64,000 nucleotides of DNA from Heligmosomoides polygyrus polygyrus (GCA_947396885.1 OX377202.1:109138221-109202220), one strand, 5' to 3'; shown: positions 23,101 to 39,700, numbered from the stretch's first letter. Numbers and translations: made by a program. Notes: a model not told the origin generated them from the sequence alone.

Positions 23101-26100
23101 ATCGTGACCAGCCAGTGTGATATTCGTGATCTACACCCCTATTTACATCCGTACGCAAAGTTTGGGCGCGATCCGAGACGACGACCGGGCGCGAAATTCG
23201 CGACATCGGTTCTGCAGATCAACAGATCGTGACCTGCCAGTGTGATATTCGTGATCTACACCCCTATTTACATCCGTACGCAAAGTTTGAGCGCGATCCG
23301 AGACGTCGACCGGACGCGAAATTCGCGACACCGATTTTGCAGATCAACAGATCGTGACCAGCCAGTGTGATATTCGTGATCTACACCCCTAATTACATCC
23401 GTACGCAAAGTTTGGGCGCGATCCGAGACGTCGACCGGACGCGAAATTCGCGACATCGATTCTGCAGATCAACAGATCGCGGCCTGCCAGTGTGATATTC
23501 GTGATCTGCACCCCTAATTACATCCGTACGCAAAGTTTGGGCGCGATCCGAGACGACGACCGGACGCGAAATTCGCGACATCGATTTTGCAGATCAACAG
23601 ATCGCGGCCTGCCAGTGTGATATTCGTGATCTGCACCCCTATTTACATCCGTACGCAAAGTTTGGGCGCGACCCGAGGCGACGACCGAACACGAAATTCG
23701 CGACATCGGTTCGCAGATCAACAGATCGTGACCTGCCAGTGTGATATTCGTGATCTACACCCCTAATTACATCCGCATGCAAAGTTTGGGCGCGATCCGA
23801 AACGACGACCGGACGCGAAATTCGCGACATCGATTTTGCAGATCAACAGATCGTGACCAGCCAGTGTGATATTCGTGATCTACACCCCTATTTACATCCG
23901 TACGCAAAGTTTGGGCGCGATCCGAGACGACGACCGAACACGAAATTCGCGATATCGGTTCGCAGATCAACAGATCGTGACCTGCCAGTGTGATATTCGT
24001 GATCTACACCCCTAATTACATCCGCATGCAAAGTTTGGGCGCGATCCGAAACGACGACCGGACGCGAAATTCGCGACACCGATTTTGCAGATCAACAGAT
24101 CGTGACCAGCCAGTGTGATATTCGTGATCTACACCCCTAATTACATCCGTACGCAAAGTTTGGGCGCGATCCGAGACGACGACCGAACACGAAATTCGCG
24201 ACATCGGTTCTGCAGATCAACAGACCGTGACCTGCCAGTGTGATATTTGTGATCTACACCCCTATTTACGTCCGTACGCAAAGTTTGGGCGCGATCCGAG
24301 ACGACGACCGAACACGAAATTCGCGACATCGGTTCTGCAGATCAACAGATCGTGACCTGCCAGTGTGATATTCGTGATCTACACCCCTAATTACATCCGC
24401 ACGCAAAGTTTGGGCGCGATCCGAAACGACGACCGGACGCGAAATTCGCGACATCGATTTTGCAGATCAACAGATCGTGACCAGCCAGTGTGATATTCGT
24501 GATCTACACCCCTATTTACATCCGTACGCAAAGTTTGGGCGCGATCCGAGACGTCGACCGGACGCGAAATTCGCGACATCGATTTTGCAGATCAACAGAT
24601 CGCGGCCTGCCAGTGTGATATTCGTGATCTGCACCCCTAATTACATCCGTACGCAAAGTTTGGGCGCGATCCGAGACGACGACCGGGCGCGAAATTCGCG
24701 ACATCGGTTCTGCAGATCAACAGATCGTGACCTGCCAGTGTGATATTCGTGATCTACACCCCTATTTACATCCGTACGCAAAGTTTGAGCGCGATCCGAG
24801 ACGTCGACCGGACGCGAAATTCGCGACACCGATTTTGCAGATCAACAGATCGCGGCCTGCCAGTGTGATATTCGTGATCTGCACCCCTAATTACATCCGT
24901 ACGCAAAGTTTGGGCGCGATCCGAGACGTCGACCGGACGCGAAATTCGCGACATCGATTCTGCAGATCAACAGATCGCGGCCTGCCAGTGTGATATTCGT
25001 GATCTACACCCCTAATTACATCCGCACGCAAAGTTTGGGCGCGATCCGAAACGACGACCGGACGCGAAATTCGCGACATCGATTTTGCAGATCAACAGAT
25101 CGTGACCAGCCAGTGTGATATTCGTGATCTACACCCCTATTTACATCCGTACGCAAAGTTTGGGCGCGATCCGAGACGACGACCGGGCGCGAAATTCGCG
25201 ACATCGGTTCTGCAGATCAACAGATCGTGACCTGCCAGTGTGATATTCGTGATCTACACCCCTATTTACATCCGTACGCAAAGTTTGAGCGCGATCCGAG
25301 ACGTCGACCGGACGCGAAATTCGCGACACCGATTTTGCAGATCAACAGATCGCGGCCTGCCAGTGTGATATTCGTGATCTGCACCCCTAATTACATCCGT
25401 ACGCAAAGTTTGGGCGCGATCCGAGACGTCGACCGGACGCGAAATTCGCGACATCGATTCTGCAGATCAACAGATCGCGGCCTGCCAGTGTGATATTCGT
25501 GATCTGCACCCCTAATTACATCCGTACGCAAAGTTTGGGCGCGATCCGAGACGACGACCGGACGCGAAATTCGCGACATCGATTTTGCAGATCAACAGAT
25601 CGCGGCCTGCCAGTGTGATATTCGTGATCTGCACCCCTATTTACATCCGTACGCAAAGTTTGGGCGCGACCCGAGGCGACGACCGAACACGAAATTCGCG
25701 ATATCGGTTCCGCAGATCAACAGACCGTGACCTGCCAGTGTGATATTCGTGATCTACACCCCTAATTACATCCGTACGCAAAGTTTGGGCGCGATCCGAG
25801 ACGACGACCGAACACGAAATTCGCGACATCGGTTCGCAGATCAACAGATCGTGACCTGCCAGTGTGATATTCGTGATCTACACCCCTAATTACATCCGCA
25901 CGCAAAGTTTGGGCGCGATCCGAAACGACGACCGGACGCGAAATTCGCGACATCGATTTTGCAGATCAACAGATCGTGACCAGCCAGTGTGATATTCGTG
26001 ATCTACACCCCTATTTACATCCGTACGCAAAGTTTGGGCGCGATCCGAGACGTCGACTGGACGCGAAATTCGCGACATCGATTCTGCAGATCAACAGATC

Positions 26101-29100
26101 GCGGCCTGCCAGTGTGATATTCGTGATCTGCACCCCAATTTACATCCGTACGCAAAGTTTGGGCGCGATCCGAGGCGACGACCGAACACGAAGTTCGCGA
26201 CATCGGTTCGCAGATCAACAGATCGTGACCTGCCAGTGTGATATTCGTGATCTACACCCCTAATTACATCCGTACGCAAAGTTTGGGCGCGATCCGAGAC
26301 GACGACCGGACGCGAAATTCGCGACATCGATTTTGCAGATCAACAGATCGCGGCCTGCCAGTGTGATATTCGTGATCTGCACCCCTATTTACATCCGTAC
26401 GCAAAGTTTGAGCGCGATCCGAGACGTCGACCGGACGCGAAATTCGCGACACCGATTTTGCAGATCAACAGATCGCGGCCTGCCAGTGTGATATTCGTGA
26501 TCTGCACCCCTAATTACATCCGTACGCAAAGTTTGGGCGCGATCCGAGACGTCGACCGGGCGCGAAATTCGCGACATCGGTTCTGCAGATCAACAGATCG
26601 TGACCTGCCAGTGTGATATTCGTGATCTACACCCCTATTTACATCCGTACGCAAAGTTTGAGCGCGATCCGAGACGTCGACCGGACGCGAAATTCGCGAC
26701 ACCGATTCTGCAGATCAACAGACCGAGACCTGCCAGTGTGATATTTGTGATCTACACCCCTATTTACGTCCGTACGCAAAGTTTGAGCGCGATCCGAGAC
26801 GTCGACCGGACGCGAAATTCGCGACACCGATTTTGCAGATCAACAGATCGCGGCCTGCCAGTGTGATATTCGTGATCTGCACCCCTAATTACATCCGTAC
26901 GCAAAGTTTGGGCGCGATCCGAGACGTCGACCGGACGCGAAATTCGCGACATCGATTCTGCAGATCAACAGATCGCGGCCTGCCAGTGTGATATTCGTGA
27001 TCTGCACCCCTAATTACATCCGTACGCAAAGTTTGGGCGCGATCCGAGACGACGACCGGACGCGAAATTCGCGACATCGATTTTGCAGATCAACAGATCG
27101 CGGCCTGCCAGTGTGATATTCGTGATCTGCACCCCTATTTACATCCGTACGCAAAGTTTGGGCGCGACCCGAGGCGACGACCGAACACGAAATTCGCGAT
27201 ATCGGTTCCGCAGATCAACAGACCGTGACCTGCCAGTGTGATATTCGTGATCTACACCCCTAATTACATCCGTACGCAAAGTTTGGGCGCGATCCGAGAC
27301 GACGACCGAACACGAAATTCGCGACATCGGTTCGCAGATCAACAGATCGTGACCTGCCAGTGTGATATTCGTGATCTACACCCCTAATTACATCCGCACG
27401 CAAAGTTTGGGCGCGATCCGAAACGACGACCGGACGCGAAATTCGCGACATCGATTTTGCAGATCAACAGATCGTGACCAGCCAGTGTGATATTCGTGAT
27501 CTACACCCCTATTTACATCCGTACGCAAAGTTTGGGCGCGATCCGAGACGTCGACTGGACGCGAAATTCGCGACATCGATTCTGCAGATCAACAGATCGC
27601 GGCCTGCCAGTGTGATATTCGTGATCTGCACCCCAATTTACATCCGTACGCAAAGTTTGGGCGCGATCCGAGGCGACGACCGAACACGAAGTTCGCGACA
27701 TCGGTTCGCAGATCAACAGATCGTGACCTGCCAGTGTGATATTCGTGATCTACACCCCTAATTACATCCGTACGCAAAGTTTGGGCGCGATCCGAGACGA
27801 CGACCGGACGCGAAATTCGCGACATCGATTTTGCAGATCAACAGATCGCGGCCTGCCAGTGTGATATTCGTGATCTGCACCCCTATTTACATCCGTACGC
27901 AAAGTTTGGGCGCGATCCGAGGCGACGACCGAACACGAAGTTCGCGACATCGGTTCGCAGATCAACAGATCGTGACCTGCCAGTGTGATATTCGTGATCT
28001 ACACCCCTAATTACATCCGTACGCAAAGTTTGGGCGCGATCCGAGACGACGACCGAACACGAAATTCGCGATATCGGTTCCGCAGATCAACAGACCGTGA
28101 CCTGCCAGTGTGATATTCGTGATCTACACCCCTAATTACATCCGTACGCAAAGTTTGGGCGCGATCCGAGACGACGACCGAACACGAAATTCGCGACATC
28201 GGTTCTGCAGATCAACAGACCGTGACCTGCCAGTGTGATATTTGTGATCTACACCCCTATTTACGTCCGTACGCAAAGTTTGGGCGCGATCCGAGACGAC
28301 GACCGAACGCGAAATTCGCGACATCGGTTCTGCAGATCAACAGATCGTGACCTGCCAGTGTGATATTCGTGATCTACACCCCTAATTACATCCGTACGCA
28401 AAGTTTGGGCGCGATCCGAGACGACGACCGGACGCGAAATTCGCGACATCGATTTTGCAGATCAACAGATCGCGGCCTGCCAGTGTGATATTCGTGATCT
28501 GCACCCCTATTTACATCCGTACGCAAAGTTTGGGCGCGATCCGAGGCGACGACCGAACACGAAGTTCGCGACATCGGTTCGCAGATCAACAGATCGTGAC
28601 CTGCCAGTGTGATATTCGTGATCTACACCCCTAATTACATCCGTACGCAAAGTTTGGGCGCGATCCGAGACGACGACCGAACACGAAATTCGCGATATCG
28701 GTTCCGCAGATCAACAGACCGTGACCTGCCAGTGTGATATTCGTGATCTACACCCCTAATTACATCCGTACGCAAAGTTTGGGCGCGATCCGAGACGACG
28801 ACCGAACACGAAATTCGCGACATCGGTTCTGCAGATCAACAGACCGAGACCTGCCAGTGTGATATTTGTGATCTACACCCCTATTTACGTCCGTACGCAA
28901 AGTTTGGGCGCGATCCGAGACGACGACCGAACGCGAAATTCGCGACATCGGTTCTGCAGATCAACAGATCGTGACCTGCCAGTGTGATATTCGTGATCTA
29001 CACCCCTAATTACATCCGTACGCAAAGTTTGGGCGCGATCCGAGACGACGACCGAACACGAAATTCGCGACATCGGTTCTGCAGATCAACAGACCGTGAC

Positions 29101-32100
29101 CTGCCAGTGTGATATTTGTGATCTACACCCCTATTTACGTCCGTACGCAAAGTTTGGGCGCGATCCGAGACGACGACCGAACACGAAATTCGCGACATCG
29201 GTTCTGCAGATCAACAGATCGTGACCTGCCAGTGTGATATTCGTGATCTGCACCCCTATTTACATCCGTACGCAAAGTTTGGGCGCGACCCGAGGCGACG
29301 ACCGAACACGAAATTCGCGACATCGGTTCGCAGATCAACAGATCGTGACCTGCCAGTGTGATATTCGTGATCTACACCCCTAATTACATCCGCACGCAAA
29401 GTTTGGGCGCGATCCGAAACGACGACCGGACGCGAAATTCGCGACATCGATTTTGCAGATCAACAGATCGTGACCAGCCAGTGTGATATTCGTGATCTAC
29501 ACCCCTATTTACATCCGTACGCAAAGTTTGGGCGCGATCCGAGACGTCGACCGGACGCGAAATTCGCGACATCGATTTTGCAGATCAACAGACCGTGACC
29601 TGCCAGTGTGATATTTGTGATCTACACCCCTATTTACGTCCGTACGCAAAGTTTGGGCGCGATCCGAGACGACGACCGAACACGAAATTCGCGACATCGG
29701 TTCTGCAGATCAACAGATCGTGACCTGCCAGTGTGATATTCGTGATCTGCACCCCTATTTACATCCGTACGCAAAGTTTGGGCGCGACCCGAGGCGACGA
29801 CCGAACACGAAATTCGCGACATCGGTTCGCAGATCAACAGATCGTGACCTGCCAGTGTGATATTCGTGATCTACACCCCTAATTACATCCGCACGCAAAG
29901 TTTGGGCGCGATCCGAAACGACGACCGGACGCGAAATTCGCGACATCGATTTTGCAGATCAACAGATCGTGACCAGCCAGTGTGATATTCGTGATCTACA
30001 CCCCTATTTACATCCGTACGCAAAGTTTGGGCGCGATCCGAGACGTCGACCGGACGCGAAATTCGCGACATCGATTTTGCAGATCAACAGATCGCGGCCT
30101 GCCAGTGTGATATTCGTGATCTGCACCCCTAATTACATCCGTACGCAAAGTTTGGGCGCGATCCGAGACGTCGACCGGACGCGAAATTCGCGACACCGAT
30201 TTTGCAGATCAACAGATCGCGGCCTGCCAGTGTGATATTCGTGATCTGCACCCCTAATTACATCCGTACGCAAAGTTTGGGCGCGATCCGAGACGTCGAC
30301 TGGACGCGAAATTCGCGACATCGATTCTGCAGATCAACAGATCGCGGCCTGCCAGTGTGATATTCGTGATCTGCACCCCTAATTACATCCGTACGCAAAG
30401 TTTGGGCGCGATCCGAGACGACGACCGGACGCGAAATTCGCGACATCGATTTTGCAGATCAACAGATCGCGGCCTGCCAGTGTGATATTCGTGATCTGCA
30501 CCCCTATTTACATCCGTACGCAAAGTTTGGGCGCGATCCGAGGCGACGACCGAACACGAAGTTCGCGACATCGGTTCGCAGATCAACAGATCGTGACCTG
30601 CCAGTGTGATATTCGTGATCTACACCCCTAATTACATCCGTACGCAAAGTTTGGGCGCGATCCGAGACGACGACCGAACACGAAATTCGCGATATCGGTT
30701 CCGCAGATCAACAGACCGTGACCTGCCAGTGTGATATTCGTGATCTACACCCTTAATTACATCCGTACGCAAAGTTTGGGCGCGATCCGAGACGACGACC
30801 GAACACGAAATTCGCGACATCGGTTCTGCAGATCAACAGACCGAGACCTGCCAGTGTGATATTTGTGATCTACACCCCTATTTACGTCCGTACGCAAAGT
30901 TTGGGCGCGATCCGAGACGACGACCGAACGCGAAATTCGCGACATCGGTTCTGCAGATCAACAGATCGTGACCTGCCAGTGTGATATTCGTGATCTACAC
31001 CCCTAATTACATCCGTACGCAAAGTTTGGGCGCGATCCGAGACGACGACCGAACACGAAATTCGCGACATCGGTTCTGCAGATCAACAGACCGTGACCTG
31101 CCAGTGTGATATTTGTGATCTACACCCCTATTTACGTCCGTACGCAAAGTTTGGGCGCGATCCGAGACGACGACCGAACACGAAATTCGCGACATCGGTT
31201 CTGCAGATCAACAGATCGTGACCTGCCAGTGTGATATTCGTGATCTACACCCCTAATTACATCCGCACGCAAAGTTTGGGCGCGATCCGAGACGACGACC
31301 GAACACGAAATTCGCGACATCGGTTCTGCAGATCAACAGATCGTGACCTGCCAGTGTGATATTCGTGATCTACACCCCTAATTACATCCGCACGCAAAGT
31401 TTGGGCGCGATCCGAAACGACGACCGGACGCGAAATTCGCGACATCGATTTTGCAGATCAACAGATCGTGACCAGCCAGTGTGATATTCGTGATCTGCAC
31501 CCCTAATTACATCCGTACGCAAAGTTTGGGCGCGATCCGAGACGACGACCGGACGCGAAATTCGCGACATCGATTTTGCAGATCAACAGATCGCGGCCTG
31601 CCAGTGTGATATTCGTGATCTGCACCCCTATTTACATCCGTACGCAAAGTTTGGGCGCGATCCGAGGCGACGACCGAACACGAAGTTCGCGACATCGGTT
31701 CGCAGATCAACAGATCGTGACCTGCCAGTGTGATATTCGTGATCTACACCCCTAATTACATCCGTACGCAAAGTTTGGGCGCGATCCGAGACGACGACCG
31801 AACACGAAATTCGCGATATCGGTTCCGCAGATCAACAGACCGTGACCTGCCAGTGTGATATTCGTGATCTACACCCTTAATTACATCCGTACGCAAAGTT
31901 TGGGCGCGATCCGAGACGACGACCGAACACGAAATTCGCGACATCGGTTCTGCAGATCAACAGACCGAGACCTGCCAGTGTGATATTTGTGATCTACACC
32001 CCTATTTACGTCCGTACGCAAAGTTTGGGCGCGATCCGAGACGACGACCGAACGCGAAATTCGCGACATCGGTTCTGCAGATCAACAGATCGTGACCTGC

Positions 32101-33759
32101 CAGTGTGATATTCGTGATCTACACCCCTAATTACATCCGTACGCAAAGTTTGGGCGCGATCCGAGACGACGACCGAACACGAAATTCGCGACATCGGTTC
32201 TGCAGATCAACAGACCGTGACCTGCCAGTGTGATATTTGTGATCTACACCCCTATTTACGTCCGTACGCAAAGTTTGGGCGCGATCCGAGACGACGACCG
32301 AACACGAAATTCGCGACATCGGTTCTGCAGATCAACAGATCGTGACCTGCCAGTGTGATATTCGTGATCTACACCCCTAATTACATCCGCACGCAAAGTT
32401 TGGGCGCGATCCGAGACGACGACCGAACACGAAATTCGCGACATCGGTTCTGCAGATCAACAGATCGTGACCTGCCAGTGTGATATTCGTGATCTACACC
32501 CCTAATTACATCCGCACGCAAAGTTTGGGCGCGATCCGAAACGACGACCGGACGCGAAATTCGCGACATCGATTTTGCAGATCAACAGATCGTGACCAGC
32601 CAGTGTGATATTCGTGATCAACACCCCTAATTACGTCCGTACGCAAAGTTTGGGCGCGATCCGAGACGACGACCGAACACGAAATTCGCGACATCGGTTC
32701 TGCAGATCAACAGACCGTGACCTGCCAGTGTGATATTTGTGATCTACACCCCTATTTACGTCCGTACCCAAAGTTTGGGCGCGATCCGAGACGACGACCG
32801 AACACGAAATTCGCGACATCGGTTCTGCAGATCAACAGATCGTGACCAGCCAGTGTGATATTCGTGATCTACACCCCTAATTACATCCGCACGCAAAGTT
32901 TGGGCGCGATCCGAAACGACGACCGGACGCGAAATTCGCGACATCGATTTTGCAGATCAACAGATCGCGGCCTGCCAGTGTGATATTCGTGATCTGCACC
33001 CCTATTTACATCCGTACGCAAAGTTTGGGCGCGATCCGAGACGACGACCGAACACGAAATTCGCGACATCGGTTCTGCAGATCAACAGACCGTGACCTGC
33101 CAGTGTGATATTCGTGATCTACACCCCTAATTACATCCGTACGCAAAGTTTGGGCGCGATCCGAGACGACGACCGAACACGAAATTCGCGATATCGGTTC
33201 CGCAGATCAACAGACCGTGACCTGCCAGTGTGATATTCGTGATCTACACCCCTAATTACATCCGTACGCAAAGTTTGGGCGCGATCCGAGACGACGACCG
33301 AACACGAAATTCGCGATATCGGTTCCGCAGATCAACAGACCGTGACCTGCCAGTGTGATATTCGTGATCTACACCCCTAATTACATCCGTACGCAAAGTT
33401 TGGGCGCGATCCGAGACGACGACCGAACACGAAATTCGCGACATCGGTTCTGCAGATCAACAGACCGAGACCTGCCAGTGTGATATTTGTGATCTACACC
33501 CCTATTTACGTCCGTACGCAAAGTTTGGGCGCGATCCGAGACGACGACCGAACGCGAAATTCGCGACATCGGTTCTGCAGATCAACAGATCGTGACCTGC
33601 CAGTGTGATATTCGTGATCTACACCCCTAATTACATCCGTACGCAAAGTTTGGGCGCGATCCGAGACGACGACCGAACACGAAATTCGCGACATCGGTTC
33701 TGCAGATCAACAGACCGTGACCTGCCAGTGTGATATTTGTGATCTACACCCCTATTTAC

Positions 33760-36700
33760 GTCCGTACGCAAAGTTTGGGCGCGATCCGAGACGACGACCG
33801 AACACGAAATTCGCGACATCGGTTCTGCAGATCAACAGATCGTGACCTGCCAGTGTGATATTCGTGATCTACACCCCTAATTACATCCGCACGCAAAGTT
33901 TGGGCGCGATCCGAGACGACGACCGAACACGAAATTCGCGACATCGGTTCTGCAGATCAACAGATCGTGACCTGCCAGTGTGATATTCGTGATCTACACC
34001 CCTAATTACATCCGCACGCAAAGTTTGGGCGCGATCCGAAACGACGACCGGACGCGAAATTCGCGACATCGATTTTGCAGATCAACAGATCGTGACCAGC
34101 CAGTGTGATATTCGTGATCAACACCCCTAATTACGTCCGTACGCAAAGTTTGGGCGCGATCCGAGACGACGACCGAACACGAAATTCGCGACATCGGTTC
34201 TGCAGATCAACAGACCGTGACCTGCCAGTGTGATATTTGTGATCTACACCCCTATTTACGTCCGTACCCAAAGTTTGGGCGCGATCCGAGACGACGACCG
34301 AACACGAAATTCGCGACATCGGTTCTGCAGATCAACAGATCGTGACCAGCCAGTGTGATATTCGTGATCTACACCCCTAATTACATCCGCACGCAAAGTT
34401 TGGGCGCGATCCGAAACGACGACCGGACGCGAAATTCGCGACATCGATTTTGCAGATCAACAGATCGCGGCCTGCCAGTGTGATATTCGTGATCTGCACC
34501 CCTATTTACATCCGTACGCAAAGTTTGGGCGCGATCCGAGGCGACGACCGAACACGAAGTTCGCGACATCGGTTCGCAGATCAACAGATCGTGACCTGCC
34601 AGTGTGATATTCGTGATCTACACCCCTAATTACATCCGTACGCAAAGTTTGGGCGCGATCCGAGACGACGACCGAACACGAAATTCGCGATATCGGTTCC
34701 GCAGATCAACAGACCGTGACCTGCCAGTGTGATATTCGTGATCTACACCCCTAATTACATCCGTTCGCAAAGTTTGGGCGCGATCCGAGACGACGACCGA
34801 ACACGAAATTCGCGATATCGGTTCGCAGATCAACAGATCGTGACCTGCCAGTGTGATATTCGTGATCTACACTGCTAATTACATCCGTACGCAAAGTTTG
34901 GGCGCGATCCGAGACGACGACCGAACACGAAATTCGCGATATCGGTTCCGCAGATCAACAGACCGTGACCTGCCAGTGTGATATTCGTGATCTACACCCC
35001 TAATTACATCCGTACGCAAAGTTTGGGCGCGATCCGAGACGACGACCGTACACGAAATTCGCGATATCGGTTCCGCAGATCAACAGACCGTGACCAGCCA
35101 GTGTGATATTCGTGATCAACACCCCTAATTACGTCCGTACGCAAAGTTTGGGCGCGATCCGAGACGACGACCGAACACGAAATTCGCGACATCGGTTCTG
35201 CAGATCAACAGACCGTGACCTGCCAGTGTGATATTTGTGATCTACACCCCTATTTACGTCCGTACGCAAAGTTTGGGCGCGATCCGAGACGACGACCGAA
35301 CACGAAATTCGCGACATCGGTTCTGCAGATCAACAGATCGTGACCTGCCAGTGTGATATTCGTGATCTACACCCCTAATTACATCCGCACGCAAAGTTTG
35401 GGCGCGATCCGAAACGACGACCGGACGCGAAATTCGCGACATCGATTTTGCAGATCAACAGATCGTGACCTGCCAGTGTGATATTCGTGATCAACACCCC
35501 TAATTACGTCCGTACGCAAAGTTTGGGCGCGATCCGAGACGACGACCGAACACGAAATTCGCGACATCGGTTCTGCAGATCAACAGACCGTGACCTGCCA
35601 GTGTGATATTTGTGATCTACACCCCTATTTACGTCCGTACGCAAAGTTTGGGCGCGATCCGAGACGACGACCGAACACGAAATTCGCGACATCGGTTCTG
35701 CAGATCAACAGATCGTGACCTGCCAGTGTGATATTCGTGATCTACACCCCTAATTACATCCGCACGCAAAGTTTGGGCGCGATCCGAAACGACGACCGGA
35801 CGCGAAATTCGCGACATCGATTTTGCAGATCAACAGATCGTGACCAGCCAGTGTGATATTCGTGATCTACACCCCTATTTACATCCGTACGCAAAGTTTG
35901 GGCGCGATCCGAGACGTCGACCGGACGCGAAATTCGCGACATCGATTTTGCAGATCAACAGATCGCGGATTGCCAGTGTGATATTCGTGATCTGCACCCC
36001 TAATTACATCCGTACGCAAAGTTTGGGCGCGATCCGAGACGACGACCGGACGCGAAATTCGCGACACCGATTTTGCAGATCAACAGATCGCGGCCTGCCA
36101 GTGTGATATTCGTGATCTGCACCCCTAATTACATCCGTACGCAAAGTTTGGGCGCGATCCGAGACGTCGACTGGACGCGAAATTCGCGACATCGATTCTG
36201 CAGATCAACAGATCGCGGCCTGCCAGTGTGATATTCGTGATCTGCACCCCTAATTACATCCGTACGCAAAGTTTGGGCGCGATCCGAGACGACGACCGGA
36301 CGCGAAATTCGCGACATCGATTTTGCAGATCAACAGATCGCGGCCTGCCAGTGTGATATTCATGATCTGCACCCCTATTTACATCCGTACGCAAAGTTTG
36401 GGCGCGATCCGAGGCGACGACCGAACACGAAATTCGCGATATCGGTTCCGCAGATCAACAGACCGTGACCTGCCAGTGTGATATTCGTGATCTACACCCC
36501 TAATTACATCCGTACGCAAAGTTTGGGCGCGATCCGAGACGACGACCGAACACGAAATTCGCGACATCGGTTCTGCAGATCAACAGACCGTGACCTGCCA
36601 GTGTGATATTTGTGATCTACACCCCTATTTACGTCCGTACGCAAAGTTTGGGCGCGATCCGAGACGACGACCGAACGCGAAATTCGCGACATCGGTTCTG

Positions 36701-39700
36701 CAGATCAACAGATCGTGACCTGCCAGTGTGATATTCGTGATCTACACCCCTAATTACATCCGTACGCAAAGTTTGGGCGCGATCCGAGACGACGACCGAA
36801 CACGAAATTCGCGACATCGGTTCTGCAGATCAACAGACCGTGACCTGCCAGTGTGATATTTGTGATCTACACCCCTATTTACGTCCGTACGCAAAGTTTG
36901 GGCGCGATCCGAGACGACGACCGAACACGAAATTCGCGACATCGGTTCTGCAGATCAACAGATCGTGACCTGCCAGTGTGATATTCGTGATCTACACCCC
37001 TAATTACATCCGCACGCAAAGTTTGGGCGCGATCCGAAACGACGACCGGACGCGAAATTCGCGACATCGATTTTGCAGATCAACAGATCGTGACCTGCCA
37101 GTGTGATATTTGTGATCTACACCCCTATTTACGTCCGTACCCAAAGTTTGGGCGCGATCCGAGACGACGACCGAACACGAAATTCGCGATATCGGTTCGC
37201 AGATCAACAGACCGTGACCTGCCAGTGTGATATTTGTGATCTACACCCCTATTTACGTCCGTACGCAAAGTTTGGGCGCGATCCGAGACGACGACCGAAC
37301 ACGAAATTCGCGACATCGGTTCTGCAGATCAACAGATCGTGACCTGCCAGTGTGATATTCGTGATCTACACCCCTAATTACATCCGCACGCAAAGTTTGG
37401 GCGCGATCCGAGACGACGACCGAACACGAAATTCGCGACATCGGTTCTGCAGATCAACAGATCGTGACCTGCCAGTGTGATATTCGTGATCTACACCCCT
37501 AATTACATCCGCACGCAAAGTTTGGGCGCGATCCGAAACGACGACCGGACGCGAAATTCGCGACATCGATTTTGCAGATCAACAGATCGTGACCAGCCAG
37601 TGTGATATTCGTGATCAACACCCCTAATTACGTCCGTACGCAAAGTTTGGGCGCGATCCGAGACGACGACCGAACACGAAATTCGCGACATCGGTTCTGC
37701 AGATCAACAGACCGTGACCTGCCAGTGTGATATTTGTGATCTACACCCCTATTTACGTCCGTACCCAAAGTTTGGGCGCGATCCGAGACGACGACCGAAC
37801 ACGAAATTCGCGACATCGGTTCTGCAGATCAACAGATCGTGACCAGCCAGTGTGATATTCGTGATCTACACCCCTAATTACATCCGCACGCAAAGTTTGG
37901 GCGCGATCCGAAACGACGACCGGACGCGAAATTCGCGACATCGATTTTGCAGATCAACAGATCGCGGCCTGCCAGTGTGATATTCGTGATCTGCACCCCT
38001 ATTTACATCCGTACGCAAAGTTTGGGCGCGATCCGAGGCGACGACCGAACACGAAGTTCGCGACATCGGTTCGCAGATCAACAGATCGTGACCTGCCAGT
38101 GTGATATTCGTGATCTACACCCCTAATTACATCCGTACGCAAAGTTTGGGCGCGATCCGAGACGACGACCGAACACGAAATTCGCGATATCGGTTCCGCA
38201 GATCAACAGACCGTGACCTGCCAGTGTGATATTCGTGATCTACACCCCTAATTACATCCGTTCGCAAAGTTTGGGCGCGATCCGAGACGACGACCGAACA
38301 CGAAATTCGCGATATCGGTTCGCAGATCAACAGATCGTGACCTGCCAGTGTGATATTCGTGATCTACACTGCTAATTACATCCGTACGCAAAGTTTGGGC
38401 GCGATCCGAGACGACGACCGAACACGAAATTCGCGATATCGGTTCCGCAGATCAACAGACCGTGACCTGCCAGTGTGATATTCGTGATCTACACCCCTAA
38501 TTACATCCGTACGCAAAGTTTGGGCGCGATCCGAGACGACGACCGTACACGAAATTCGCGATATCGGTTCCGCAGATCAACAGACCGTGACCAGCCAGTG
38601 TGATATTCGTGATCAACACCCCTAATTACGTCCGTACGCAAAGTTTGGGCGCGATCCGAGACGACGACCGAACACGAAATTCGCGACATCGGTTCTGCAG
38701 ATCAACAGACCGTGACCTGCCAGTGTGATATTTGTGATCTACACCCCTATTTACGTCCGTACGCAAAGTTTGGGCGCGATCCGAGACGACGACCGAACAC
38801 GAAATTCGCGACATCGGTTCTGCAGATCAACAGATCGTGACCTGCCAGTGTGATATTCGTGATCTACACCCCTAATTACATCCGCACGCAAAGTTTGGGC
38901 GCGATCCGAAACGACGACCGGACGCGAAATTCGCGACATCGATTTTGCAGATCAACAGATCGTGACCTGCCAGTGTGATATTCGTGATCAACACCCCTAA
39001 TTACGTCCGTACGCAAAGTTTGGGCGCGATCCGAGACGACGACCGAACACGAAATTCGCGACATCGGTTCTGCAGATCAACAGACCGTGACCTGCCAGTG
39101 TGATATTTGTGATCTACACCCCTATTTACGTCCGTACGCAAAGTTTGGGCGCGATCCGAGACGACGACCGAACACGAAATTCGCGACATCGGTTCTGCAG
39201 ATCAACAGATCGTGACCTGCCAGTGTGATATTCGTGATCTACACCCCTAATTACATCCGCACGCAAAGTTTGGGCGCGATCCGAAACGACGACCGGACGC
39301 GAAATTCGCGACATCGATTTTGCAGATCAACAGATCGTGACCAGCCAGTGTGATATTCGTGATCTACACCCCTATTTACATCCGTACGCAAAGTTTGGGC
39401 GCGATCCGAGACGTCGACCGGACGCGAAATTCGCGACATCGATTTTGCAGATCAACAGATCGCGGATTGCCAGTGTGATATTCGTGATCTGCACCCCTAA
39501 TTACATCCGTACGCAAAGTTTGGGCGCGATCCGAGACGACGACCGGACGCGAAATTCGCGACACCGATTTTGCAGATCAACAGATCGCGGCCTGCCAGTG
39601 TGATATTCGTGATCTGCACCCCTAATTACATCCGTACGCAAAGTTTGGGCGCGATCCGAGACGTCGACTGGACGCGAAATTCGCGACATCGATTCTGCAG

